Below, in pieces: positions 51,814 to 59,746 of a DNA stretch of 64,000 nt. Location of the stretch: NCBI GenBank assembly GCA_963795055.1, contig CAWCGJ010000023.1, positions 1-64,000 on the forward strand, written 5' to 3'. The position numbers and the translations under genes were made by a program. The notes beneath the pieces are model-generated. The model saw only the letters and a list, made by a program, of their open reading frames with translations, had not been told where the DNA came from and searched no databases. How positions within the stretch are numbered: the stretch's first letter is position 1; each line of letters opens with the position of its first letter. This DNA comes from JASHPR01 sp963795055 (GTDB taxonomy: Bacteria > Actinomycetota > Actinomycetes > Streptosporangiales > Streptosporangiaceae).

Positions 51814-52784
51814 GCTACCGCTCGCTGATAGCTCGCCTCGTCGCCGTCCAGGTACTCCGCCCGGAACTTCTCCCAGGCCTCGGGGTCGGCCGCGGCCGCC
51901 GCGTAGCGGGCCTGGAACGCCTCGTCGCGGCCGTAGTCGGGGACGCAGCTGGTGAAGTGCGCGCCGTTCGGGGTTTCCGTGACCGCACGGACCATGGCCC
52001 GGTTGAGCAGCAGGGTCTGCGGCGGCCCGTCCAGGGACGGCACGATCCGCTCGCACGACACGTAGGCCCGCTCGGCGGCCAGGCAGAACAGGTCGTCGAA
52101 GTACGGGTCCGGGCCGAGGTACTGGCCGTTGCCCGCGGCGTCCGCCCGGTTCACGTGGACCAGCGCGGCGTCCAGCCGCAGGGCCGGCATGGCCACCAGC
52201 TCCTCCGCGTCCTCGTACGGGGACCGGATCGTGCGCAGCTCCGGGTTGACCTCCAGCACCCCGGAGCCGAGCCCGGCCCGCATAGGCAGGAACGGCAGCC
52301 GGTGCGCGGCAGCCAGCAGACCCCAGTGCAGCATGCCCTCGTCGAGCTCGGTCAGCTCGACCGTCCCGGCCTGCCGGGCCCGGCGGAAGTGCGGCTCGAG
52401 CGCGATCGAGTCCAGCGACGCGAACCCCGTGACGACGCGCGCGGCCTGGCCGGACGCGACCAGCAGCCCGACGTCGGGTCCCGCGTAGGACACGATGGTG
52501 AGGTTGCGCAGCGGCGAGCGCAGGATGGCTCGGACCAACGCCATGGGCTTACGCCGCGACCCCCAGCCGCCGATCCCGATCGTCATCCCGTCGCGCAGCT
52601 CGGCGACGATCTCGTCCGGGGAGAGTGTTAGCCCGGGGGGGCGACCCCCCGCTCTGCCCTCCGGGGGGGACGACCCCCCCGAGCCCCCCCGAGGCCCCCG
52701 ATGCCGACGCGCCTCCAGGCGTCTCCTTCCCTCGTCGCTCGTCCCTCGCTCCTCAGTCCAGGCGGCGCCGCGCGCCGGCATCAT
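51810..52784 (-). CDS. ipdA: IpdA, alpha subunit, with an atypical N-terminus
   Basis: From residue ~53 on the protein matches Rv3551: DEIVAELRDGMTIGIGGWGSRRKPMALVRAILRSPLRNLTIVSYAGPDVGLL, DEGMLHWGLLAAAHRLPFLPMRAGLGS, NGQYLGPDPYFDDLFCLAAE, HFTSCVPDYGRDEAFQ. The ~50 residues before that are Arg/Gly/Pro-rich, come from DNA with two poly-G/poly-C hairpins (52635-52680), and are not in the family. The first ATG (52784) overlaps the echA20 stop, as expected for coupling, so the extra segment seems to be inserted in frame. Confidence 0.85.
   Translation of the reverse strand: MMPARGAAWTEERGTSDEGRRRLEARRHRGPRGGSGGSSPPEGRAGGRPPGLTLSPDEIVAELRDGMTIGIGGWGSRRKPMALVRAILRSPLRNLTIVSYAGPDVGLLVASGQAARVVTGFASLDSIALEPHFRRARQAGTVELTELDEGMLHWGLLAAAHRLPFLPMRAGLGSGVLEVNPELRTIRSPYEDAEELVAMPALRLDAALVHVNRADAAGNGQYLGPDPYFDDLFCLAAERAYVSCERIVPSLDGPPQTLLLNRAMVRAVTETPNGAHFTSCVPDYGRDEAFQARYAAAAADPEAWEKFRAEYLDGDEASYQRAVA
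52635..52680. repeat. Two poly-G/poly-C hairpins at the 5' end of ipdA
   Basis: Seven G then CGA then six C (52635-52650), and seven G then ACGA then seven C (52663-52680), separated by GCTCTGCCCTCC. A further C7 run follows at 52684-52690. Each can fold into a very stable hairpin. The pair resembles an extragenic palindromic unit that has landed inside the operon. Confidence 0.7.
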
Positions 52785-53527
52785 GGGCGTTTTCCTTCTA
52801 CGAACGCCTGGCGGGCCTCGTCGCCGGCGCCGGCCAGGTTCAGCTCGAAGGTGAACCCCTGCTCGTACCGGTAGGAGCGCTTGACGTCGACCGGGTCGAT
52901 GCCGTTCAGCGACTGCTTGGCCAGCCGGATCACCGCCGGGTCCTTGGCCGCGATCTCCTCCGCCAGGTCGCGCGCGACCCCGCGCAGCTCCCGTTTCGGC
53001 ACCACGTCCAGCACGGTGCCGAAGGCCAGCAGCTGGCGGGCGGTGACGGTCCGGCACGTGTAGACCATGGCCCGCATCAGCGGCTGCGGCACCAGCCGGG
53101 CCAGGTGCGTGGCCGCGCCCAGCGCGCCGCGGTCCACCTCCGGTAGCCCGAACGTCGCGCCCTCGGCCGCGATCACGATGTCCGCGTTGCCGGCCAGGCC
53201 GACGCCGCCGCCCAGGCAGAAGCCGTGCACGGCGGCGATCACCGGCACCGGGCAGTCGTACACCGCGGCGAACGCGGCGAAGCAGCCCCGGCTGGCGCCG
53301 AGCAGCGCCTCGTACCCCTCGGTGTGCTGCATCTCCTTGATGTCCACCCCGGCGCAGAAGCCGCGGCCCTCGGCGGCCAGGATCACGGCCCGGGTGGCGG
53401 GGTCGGCGCCCGCCTCGGTCACCGCGGCCGCGAGGTCGTGCCAGCCCCGCACCGGCAGCGCGTTGACCGGGGGGAAGTCGATGACCACCTCGGCGATCCC
53501 GTCGGCGCCGCGCACCTGCACGCTCAT
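52781..53527 (-). CDS. echA20: EchA20, crotonase-fold ring hydrolase
   Basis: A 248-residue crotonase-fold enzyme, intact: VVIDFPPVNALPVRGWHDLA, AEGRGFCAGVDIKEMQHTEGYEALLGASRG, AAVHGFCLGGGVGLAGNADIVIAAEGATFGLPEVDRGALGAATHLARLVP. It follows Rv3550. EchA20 opens ring D of the bicyclic HIEC-CoA to give the substrate of IpdAB. It heads the echA20-ipdA-ipdB-ipdC operon, all joined by four-base overlaps. Confidence 0.9.
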   Translation of the reverse strand: MSVQVRGADGIAEVVIDFPPVNALPVRGWHDLAAAVTEAGADPATRAVILAAEGRGFCAGVDIKEMQHTEGYEALLGASRGCFAAFAAVYDCPVPVIAAVHGFCLGGGVGLAGNADIVIAAEGATFGLPEVDRGALGAATHLARLVPQPLMRAMVYTCRTVTARQLLAFGTVLDVVPKRELRGVARDLAEEIAAKDPAVIRLAKQSLNGIDPVDVKRSYRYEQGFTFELNLAGAGDEARQAFVEGKRP

Positions 53528-53634
53528 CGCGTGCCCGTCCGCGCCGTCCGCCTGCTCACCCGCACCGCCCTGGCCGTACCGTCCATACCACGCTTGACCT
53601 AGCGTTTGCTTGGGCGCGAGCCTAACATGACGCC

Positions 53635-54435
53635 ATGCGGCCCGTCGACCAACCGTTTCCCGGCCTGGACGGCCGGCGGGTGATCGTGACCGGCGGGACC
53701 AAGGGCATTGGGGCGGGCATCGCGCGGGGGTTCCTGCGGGCCGGGGCTCGGGTCCTCGTCTGCGCGCGGAACGAGCCCGCCCACGGCGCGTTGCCCGCCG
53801 CGGACGGCCGGACCGCGGAGTTCACCCGCGCCGACGTCAGGGACCCGGAGCAGGTGACAGGGCTGATCGCGGCCGGGGCCCACCTGTTCGGCGGGGTAGA
53901 CGTGGTGGTCAGCAACGCGGGCGGCGCCCCGCCGGTCCCGGCTGCCGCTGCGTCCCCGCGGCTGCACGCCCGGGTCATCGAGCTGAACCTGATCGCGCCG
54001 CTGCACGTCGCGCAGGCCGCCAACGAGGTCATGCAGGACCAGCCCGAGGGCGGGTCGATCATCATGATCGGCAGCGTGAGCGGCACCCGGCCGTCCCCCG
54101 GTACGGCCGCCTACGGGGCGGCCAAGGCCGGCCTGCACCACCTGGTCACCAGCCTCGCCATCGAATGGGCGCCCAAGGTCCGGGTGAACACGGTCGTGCC
54201 CGGGTTCGTGGCCACGGAATCGGCCGCCGGGCACTACGGCGACGCGGACGGGGTGGCGGCGGTCGCCGCCACCGTGCCGCTGCGCCGGATGGCCACCCCG
54301 GACGACGTGGCCGACGCGTGCGTGTTCCTGGCCTCGCCCCGGGCCGCCTACGTCAGCGGCGCGGGGCTGACCCTGCACGGTGGCGGCGAGCGCCCGGCCT
54401 TCCTGGCGGCGACCGCCCGGCCCTTGACGACGTGA
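53635..54435 (+). CDS. SDR, Rv3548c/Rv3549c-like
   Basis: A 266-residue SDR: RVIVTGGTKGIGAGIARGFLRAG, VVSNAGGAPP, IMIGSVSGTRPSPGTAAYGAAKAGLHHLVTSLAIEWAP and VNTVVPGFVATESAAGHY. ATG 53635. It is divergent from echA20, the place where M. tuberculosis has two SDRs (Rv3548c, Rv3549c) of the same regulon. It probably handles a hydroxy/keto step late in C/D-ring degradation; the exact step is not established here. Confidence 0.82.
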   Translation: MRPVDQPFPGLDGRRVIVTGGTKGIGAGIARGFLRAGARVLVCARNEPAHGALPAADGRTAEFTRADVRDPEQVTGLIAAGAHLFGGVDVVVSNAGGAPPVPAAAASPRLHARVIELNLIAPLHVAQAANEVMQDQPEGGSIIMIGSVSGTRPSPGTAAYGAAKAGLHHLVTSLAIEWAPKVRVNTVVPGFVATESAAGHYGDADGVAAVAATVPLRRMATPDDVADACVFLASPRAAYVSGAGLTLHGGGERPAFLAATARPLTT

Positions 54436-54439
54436 CGCC

Positions 54440-54901
54440 TCAGCGCGCCGGGGCGATCGAGGGGAGCGTCTTCGGATAGGCGCCCGGCACGGAGCCGATG
54501 ATGGCCAGGGACTCCACGAAGAAGTACACCGCCTTGAAGAACTCGAGCAGGTCACCCTCCTCGAGCAGGATCTTGCGGTACATGACCGTACGCTGCGCGT
54601 CGTAGCCCTCGTGCAGCGCCTTCCAGTCCCGGTAGTCCATGCCGAGCACGTAGGTCGCCTTGAGCGGCTCGTCCGGGCCGATGATCCGGCAGTCGGTCAC
54701 CGTGCCGCCGCCCCACTGCACGAACAGGTAAGAAGCCAGCTCCCGGCAGCCCAGCGCCCAGGACGCCGGGTAGACGCTCTTGATCAAGTCGAAGAAGTCC
54801 CAGTACTCCTGCAGCTTGCCCGCTCGCGCCTGCTCCGAAGGCCCGGCCGCCAGCGCGTCGGCGACCGAGGAGGCCCACGATGGGCTGAAGAAGTCAGACA
54901 T
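54440..54901 (-). CDS. SCP2-like (sterol-carrier-fold) small protein
   Basis: A 153-residue protein starting at ATG 54901, four bases after the diiron gene stop. The sequence pattern of an N-terminal strand VTDCRIIGPDEPLKATYVLGMDYRDWKALHEGYDAQRTVMYRKILLEEGDLLEFFKAVYFFVESLAIIG resembles SCP2 domains, with a lipid-facing final helix. SCP2 domains bind sterols or acyl chains in a tunnel. I do not know a characterised family with this exact layout. Tight coupling to an R2lox-like oxidase suggests that it delivers or holds a hydrophobic substrate. Confidence 0.6.
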   Translation of the reverse strand: MSDFFSPSWASSVADALAAGPSEQARAGKLQEYWDFFDLIKSVYPASWALGCRELASYLFVQWGGGTVTDCRIIGPDEPLKATYVLGMDYRDWKALHEGYDAQRTVMYRKILLEEGDLLEFFKAVYFFVESLAIIGSVPGAYPKTLPSIAPAR

Positions 54902-54905
54902 CGGC

Positions 54906-55910
54906 TCACCCCCCGGCCAGCACGGGCTGCACCTTCTGCAGCAGGTCCTCAAGGTCGGGCGAGAGCCCGATGCCCACGTCGTTCAGCTTGCGCCGGAGCT
55001 GCAGGAAGAACAGCACCCGCACCTCGTCGTCGGTCCAGCCCAGCGGCTCGTAGTAGACCCGCCGGCTGACCACGCCGGACACCGACAGGATCGTCCGCAG
55101 CGTGTCATGGATCTCGTTGATCATCGTCGGGTCCTTGCGCACCGCGTCCTGCAGGTAGCGCATGCCGCCCTGCACGTGCCGCGACTCATCCCGGCAGGTC
55201 GCGGTGAAGCCGGTGTAGTAGGCGGGCAGGAACCCGCGCCAGCGGGCGTAGGACAGCGTGACCTTCATGACCGACAGCGCCAGCACGCCCTCGATCCACA
55301 GGAAGTAGGTGGTGCCGTAACGCACCCGCGCCCGCTCGTCGTACGGATGGAGCCGAACCTCGTCCGCCTGGTAGGCCAGCAACCCGAACGGCGCGACGAA
55401 CGTCTCGGACACCCAGGGGAACGACGCGTCCAGCACGGCCATGATGTCGTCGCCCTTCAGCCCGACGACCTCCCGGTAGAACCGGTCGAAGAACACGGTG
55501 TGCCGCGCCTCGTCCTCGATCTGCGCGGCGATGTGGAGCTTCTCCTCCTCGCTGGCGCCGATCATGAACACCGGCAGCTCGATCTCCACCTGTCGCTCGC
55601 CGTGGTGGAAGCCGGAGGCCACGGCGATGAACGACTGCCGTTCCTCCTCGGTCATCTTCTCCCGCCAGTCCACCTTGTCCTGGCTGAAGTCGAGGTCGTA
55701 GACGTCCCACCGCTGCTTGAGGTACTTGCGGTACAGCGTGGTGAAGTCCGGTAGCGACTTCAGGTCCTTGTGGACGTACTCGATGACGTCGTTGATGTCG
55801 ACGTGGAGCACCTGGGCGAGGGTGGAGTCCTCGATCTCGCGCACCTGATCGTCGCTGAGCGCGCGGGGACCTTCCCGCAAGACCGCCGTCGGGCTCTTGC
55901 GTTCGGCCAT
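54906..55910 (-). CDS. R2-like ligand-binding oxidase (R2lox-type diiron/Mn-Fe protein)
   Basis: A 334-residue ferritin-like protein of the ribonucleotide-reductase R2 superfamily. All six metal ligands are visible: Glu105 (HHGERQV), Glu134 and His137 (EDEARH), Glu207 (LWIEGVLAL), Glu242 and His245 (RDESRH). Val108 (Glu105+3) and Tyr202 (Glu207-5) are spaced like Val71 and Tyr162 of M. tuberculosis R2lox, which form a redox-made Tyr-Val cross-link. No partner R1 subunit is nearby. R2lox proteins bind a long fatty ligand and are thought to oxidise hydrophobic substrates. ATG 55910; a KstR box lies 154 bp upstream. Confidence 0.8.
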   Translation of the reverse strand: MAERKSPTAVLREGPRALSDDQVREIEDSTLAQVLHVDINDVIEYVHKDLKSLPDFTTLYRKYLKQRWDVYDLDFSQDKVDWREKMTEEERQSFIAVASGFHHGERQVEIELPVFMIGASEEEKLHIAAQIEDEARHTVFFDRFYREVVGLKGDDIMAVLDASFPWVSETFVAPFGLLAYQADEVRLHPYDERARVRYGTTYFLWIEGVLALSVMKVTLSYARWRGFLPAYYTGFTATCRDESRHVQGGMRYLQDAVRKDPTMINEIHDTLRTILSVSGVVSRRVYYEPLGWTDDEVRVLFFLQLRRKLNDVGIGLSPDLEDLLQKVQPVLAGG

Positions 55911-56064
55911 ACCGCCCCCTGCCGCCGTAACCGGATACTAGAAAGCCATTCTGTAACTCATTCGACCCGGTTCGTCCGCACCCGTCAAGATCCGCGCTCA
56001 CGACGAGGTAGGCGTCCCACGATCCTGGCGGCCCCCTCGGCCCCGGTGTACGCTCCGAAAGAAA

Positions 56065-56078
56065 TAGAACGTGTTCTA
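56065..56078. promoter_or_regulatory. KstR operator between the R2lox-like gene and the aldehyde dehydrogenase
   Basis: TAGAACGTGTTCTA, perfect KstR consensus, 27 bp before ATG 56106 and 154 bp from the divergent R2lox-like start. Confidence 0.92.
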
Positions 56079-56105
56079 ATCGAGGGCCTCGCAGGGGAGC
56101 ACGCC

Positions 56106-57158
56106 ATGGTCGCATCCATCACGCCGCATCGCGACGAGGTCGGGCTCGCCGACGGCCTCATGCTCATCGACGGGCGTTGGACCCCAGCCGTCGACGAAGC
56201 CACGTGGAGCCACTTGCATCCCGCCACCGGGGAGCGGGTCGCCTCGTTCCCGGTGGCTGGCCCGGCCGACGTGGACAACGCCGTGCGCGCGGCGCGCCGG
56301 GCCTTCGACGAGGGCCCGTGGCCGCAGGCCCGGGCGGGCGAGCGGGTGCGGGTGCTACATACGATCGCCGACCTGGTCCGGGCGCACGGCGATGAGCTGC
56401 TCAAGCTGCAGGCCCTGGACAACAGCGTCCCGCTGAGCTTCGGTGAGATCTACGCCATGTCGTCCAGCTTTGTCGCGGACGTGTTCGACCACCACGCGGG
56501 CTGGGCCGACAAGCTGGCCGGCGAGACGCTGCCGCCCTACCAGGGCGGCGATCACCTGGTCCTGACGCTGCGCGAGCCGGTCGGCGTGGTGGGCGCGGTG
56601 ATCCCGTGGAACGCCCCGCTGGTGCTGTTCGCCCAGAAGGTGGCGCCCGCGCTGGCGGCCGGCTGCACGATCGTGCTCAAGCCGTCGGAGTACGCCACGT
56701 TCGCGGTGCTGCGGCTGGCCCGGCTGATCGCCGAGGAGTCCGGCCTGCCCGCGGGCGTGCTCAACGTGATCACCGGGCCCGGCGAGCCGTCCGGGCAGGC
56801 CCTGATCAGCCACCCGATGCTGGACAAGCTGTCGTTCACCGGCAGCCGGGCGGTGGGGCGGAAGGTCATGACCGCCGCGGCCGCCGGGTGCAAGCGGGTC
56901 AGCCTCGAACTGGGCGGCAAGAGCCCATCGGTCGTGTTCGCGGACGCGGACACGGGCAGCGCCGCCGCGGTGACCATGGGCACGGTGACCCTGGGCCTGT
57001 CCGGGCAGGTGTGCGCGGCGCAGACCCGGGCGCTGGTGCAGCGGGACGCGGTGGAGGAGTTCCTATCCGGGCTCGGGCGTGAGGGCGGCCGGGCCGCGAT
57101 CGAGTCCTACACCGAGCTGAAGACTGTTCTGCTGCCGTTCACCAGCGAGATGATGTAG
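56106..57158 (+). CDS. Aldehyde dehydrogenase with an internal deletion
   Basis: An NAD(P)-dependent ALDH: GVVGAVIPWNAPLVLFAQKVAPALAAGCTIVLKPSE, FTGSRAVGRKVMTAAAAGCKRVSLELGGKSPSVVFADAD (catalytic Glu) and GLSGQVCAAQT (catalytic Cys303). Only ~50 residues follow instead of ~190. The EEIFGPV and PFGG parts are missing and VEEFLSG runs straight into LGREGGRAAIESYTELKTVLLPF, the normal ALDH ending. So ~130 residues were removed in frame near 57070. The fold would lack much of its catalytic and oligomerisation region. ATG 56106 follows GGGGAG and the KstR box. Confidence 0.83.
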   Translation: MVASITPHRDEVGLADGLMLIDGRWTPAVDEATWSHLHPATGERVASFPVAGPADVDNAVRAARRAFDEGPWPQARAGERVRVLHTIADLVRAHGDELLKLQALDNSVPLSFGEIYAMSSSFVADVFDHHAGWADKLAGETLPPYQGGDHLVLTLREPVGVVGAVIPWNAPLVLFAQKVAPALAAGCTIVLKPSEYATFAVLRLARLIAEESGLPAGVLNVITGPGEPSGQALISHPMLDKLSFTGSRAVGRKVMTAAAAGCKRVSLELGGKSPSVVFADADTGSAAAVTMGTVTLGLSGQVCAAQTRALVQRDAVEEFLSGLGREGGRAAIESYTELKTVLLPFTSEMM

Positions 57159-57184
57159 CCCGGGAGTTTCGCGAGGGAGGGCTC

Positions 57185-58663
57185 ATGGCGTACCGGGTGG
57201 TCATCATCGGCGCGGGGTTCGGCGGGATCGGCATGGCGATCGCGCTCGAGCAGGCCGGCATCGGTGACTTCGTCGTGCTGGACCGCGCCGAGGACCTGGG
57301 CGGCACCTGGCGCGACAACAGCTATCCGGGCCTGACCTGCGACGTACCGTCGCAGCTGTACTCGTTCTCGTTCCGGCCCTGGCGCTGGAGCCGGCGCTTC
57401 CCGGCCCGCGACGAGATCCTGGCCTACCTGCACGCGCTGGTCGCCGAGCACGGTCTCGGCCCGCGCCTGCGCTTCGGCCGCGGGGTCACGACCGCCGAGT
57501 TCGACGAACGCCACGCGGTCTGGACCCTCACCCTCGACGACGGCGACACGCTGCAGGCGTACGCGGTCGTCTGCGCCGTCGGCCAGCTCGGCCGCCCCGT
57601 CCTGCCCGACATCCCCGGCCGGGACGAGTTCACCGGCCCCTCCTGGCATTCGGCCCGCTGGGATCACGAGGTCGACCTGGCCGGCCAGCGGGTGGCCGTG
57701 GTCGGCACCGGGGCCAGCGCGATCCAGTTCGTGCCCGAGATCGCCAAGGTGGCCAGCCACGTCGACGTCTACCAGCGCACCCCGCCGTACGTGCTGCCCA
57801 AGGCCGACCGGCCCTACCGCGACGCCGAGCAGGCCCTGTTCGACCGGCTGCCCGCGGTGCGCAAGGCCGACCGGTTGCGTACCTTCCTCTACGGCGAGTT
57901 GCTGACCAGCGGCTTCGTCCTGTCGCCGAAGCTGCTGGCCGGGCCGATGGCGCTGTGGCGGCGGCAGCTCCGGACCCAGATCGGCGATCCCGAGCTGCGC
58001 GCCCGGTGCGTCCCCGACTACGTCATGGGCTGCAAGCGGGTGGTGTTCTCCAACGACTGGTACCCGGCCCTGGCCCGGCCGGACGTCGACCTGGTCACCG
58101 ACCAGATCGACTGGATCGTCCCGGACGGCTTGGCCACCGCCGACGGCACCATCCGTCCCGCCGACGTGATCATCTACGGCACCGGCTTCCAGGCCACGCA
58201 GTTCCTCACCCCGATGCAGGTCTCCGGCCGCGGCGGTGTCCGGCTGCACGAGGCCTGGCGGGACGGGGCGCAGGCCTACCTCGGCATCACGGTCTCCGGG
58301 TTCCCGAACTTCTTCATGCTCTACGGGCCGAACACCAACCTAGGCGGCAACTCGATCATCTATATGCTCGAAGGCCAGATCGGCTACGTGCTCGGCGCGA
58401 TCCAGGCGCTCGACGAACACCGCCTGGCCTGGCTGGACGTGCGCCCCGACGTGCAGGAGGAGTTCAACACCTGGGTCCAGTCGGCCAGCCGCACCTCGGT
58501 GTGGGAGAGCGGCTGCCACAGCTGGTACACCACGGGCGGGCGCAACACCAACAACTGGCCCGACCACACGTTCCTGTACCGGCGCCGGGTCCGCCACTTC
58601 GACCTGGCCGCGTACCGGGTCATGCCGGACCAGATGGCCCTGACCGGCACGGGTGCGCCATGA
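57185..58663 (+). CDS. Flavin-containing Baeyer-Villiger monooxygenase
   Basis: An intact 492-residue class B monooxygenase. The FAD-binding GAGFGGIGMA is at residues 9-18, GGTWRDNSYPGLTCDVPS follows, the BVMO fingerprint F-x-G-x-x-x-H-x-x-x-W is FTGPSWHSARW, and the NADPH-binding GTGASAIQ follows it. The ATG group and NTNLGGNSIIY complete the pattern. It inserts oxygen next to a ketone to give an ester or lactone. The esterase gene overlaps its stop (ATGA), a common BVMO-esterase pair (as mymA-lipR). Behind the KstR-controlled ALDH, it may act on a steroid or side-chain ketone. Confidence 0.9.
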   Translation: MAYRVVIIGAGFGGIGMAIALEQAGIGDFVVLDRAEDLGGTWRDNSYPGLTCDVPSQLYSFSFRPWRWSRRFPARDEILAYLHALVAEHGLGPRLRFGRGVTTAEFDERHAVWTLTLDDGDTLQAYAVVCAVGQLGRPVLPDIPGRDEFTGPSWHSARWDHEVDLAGQRVAVVGTGASAIQFVPEIAKVASHVDVYQRTPPYVLPKADRPYRDAEQALFDRLPAVRKADRLRTFLYGELLTSGFVLSPKLLAGPMALWRRQLRTQIGDPELRARCVPDYVMGCKRVVFSNDWYPALARPDVDLVTDQIDWIVPDGLATADGTIRPADVIIYGTGFQATQFLTPMQVSGRGGVRLHEAWRDGAQAYLGITVSGFPNFFMLYGPNTNLGGNSIIYMLEGQIGYVLGAIQALDEHRLAWLDVRPDVQEEFNTWVQSASRTSVWESGCHSWYTTGGRNTNNWPDHTFLYRRRVRHFDLAAYRVMPDQMALTGTGAP

Positions 58664-59622
58664 CGGCCCGCCACGGCACGACCGTCCGCCACGCCATGAC
58701 CAGCCGTCACGCTGGGCGCCGCCCCCGCGTGCCGCCCGCGGTGCTACGCCAGGCCGCACGCCAGCTCGGCCGCCGCTGCCTGGACCCGGCGCTGCCCTGG
58801 CCGGTGCAGCGTACCCGGCTGGACCAGCTCTTCCGGAACTCGCTGCGGCCGCGCGGCACCACGGTCGCCGAGGAGGAGATCGCCGGGTTGCGCGCCGAGG
58901 TGGTATCGACCCGGGCGTCGGCTGCCCAGCCCACGGTGATCCACTTCCATGGCGGCGGCTACTGCGTGGGCTCGGCGCTCACGCCCCGGTCGTGGGCCGC
59001 GCACCTGAGCGCCCAGGCCGGCTGCCGGGTCGTGCTGCCCGAATACCACCTGGCCCCCGAGCATCCCTATCCGGCCGCGCTCGAGGACGCCCGCGCGGTC
59101 CTGGCCGCGGTGTCCGGCGAGGCCGGGCTGGGTTCGGTCGTCGTGTCCGGCGATTCGGCGGGCGGCGGCCTGGCCCTGGCCCTGCTGATGGCCCTGCGCG
59201 ACGAGGGCCAGGACTTGCCAGCCGGCTGCATCCTGCTGTCGCCCTGGCTCGACCTCGGCCGCGACCGCCGGGCCGACCCGGTCCTGGTGCGCCAGGACGT
59301 GGTGCTCAGCCCCGACTGGCTGGAGGCCTGTGCCCGCGCCTACGCCGCCCCGGCGGCCTGGGCCGACCCGTCGGTCTCGCCGCTGCGGGCCGCGCCCGCC
59401 GGGCTGCCGCCGCTGCTGATCCAGGCGGGGACCGACGAGCTGCTCGCCCCTGACGCCGAGCTGCTGGCCGCCCGCGCCGCGGACGCCGGGACGGACGTGA
59501 CCTACACCCGGTGGCCTCGCCTGTGGCACGACTTCGCCCTGCAGCCCGGCCTGCTCGCCGCGGCCGACAGCGCGCTGGCCCAGGCCACCTGGTTCCTCAA
59601 CAAGGTGCGACCTGCGGCCTAG
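58660..59622 (+). CDS. HSL-family alpha/beta hydrolase (esterase)
   Basis: A 320-residue esterase. The oxyanion motif HFHGGGYCVGS, nucleophile elbow VSGDSAGGGLALAL, Asp in GTDELLAPDAELL and His in RLWHDFALQ make up the hormone-sensitive-lipase-type triad. ATG 58660 overlaps the BVMO stop. It would hydrolyse the ester made by the BVMO. The first ~25 residues (TARHGTTVRHAMTSRHAG) are basic and repetitive, and ATG 58696 is an alternative start. A LipR-like role is inferred from the pair. Confidence 0.87.
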   Translation: MTARHGTTVRHAMTSRHAGRRPRVPPAVLRQAARQLGRRCLDPALPWPVQRTRLDQLFRNSLRPRGTTVAEEEIAGLRAEVVSTRASAAQPTVIHFHGGGYCVGSALTPRSWAAHLSAQAGCRVVLPEYHLAPEHPYPAALEDARAVLAAVSGEAGLGSVVVSGDSAGGGLALALLMALRDEGQDLPAGCILLSPWLDLGRDRRADPVLVRQDVVLSPDWLEACARAYAAPAAWADPSVSPLRAAPAGLPPLLIQAGTDELLAPDAELLAARAADAGTDVTYTRWPRLWHDFALQPGLLAAADSALAQATWFLNKVRPAA

Positions 59623-59731
59623 CCGGCACGCCTGAGGTCGCGCTGACCGCGCCCCACATGGGTTCTTCCGCCTCGGCGGCTACGGCGGCTCCTTACGGCC
59701 CTCCCGTTGTGACCATTTAAAGCCTTTGACT

Positions 59732-59746
59732 GGTCACGTGGTGACC
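59732..59746. promoter_or_regulatory. Palindrome GGTCAC-GTG-GTGACC before the DMT transporter gene
   Basis: A perfect 6-bp inverted repeat with a 3-bp centre, followed by TGTAAAAT and a further GGTCAC half at 59764. Another GTGACC is at 59709-59714. The AT-rich sequence between looks like a promoter, so this is a good candidate operator for an unlinked regulator. Confidence 0.6.

Noticed and set aside
54906..55910. The diiron protein as a true ribonucleotide reductase beta subunit.
   Set aside because: No R1 gene is adjacent, and the Val/Tyr spacing and ligand set fit the R2lox group, whose members do not reduce ribonucleotides.
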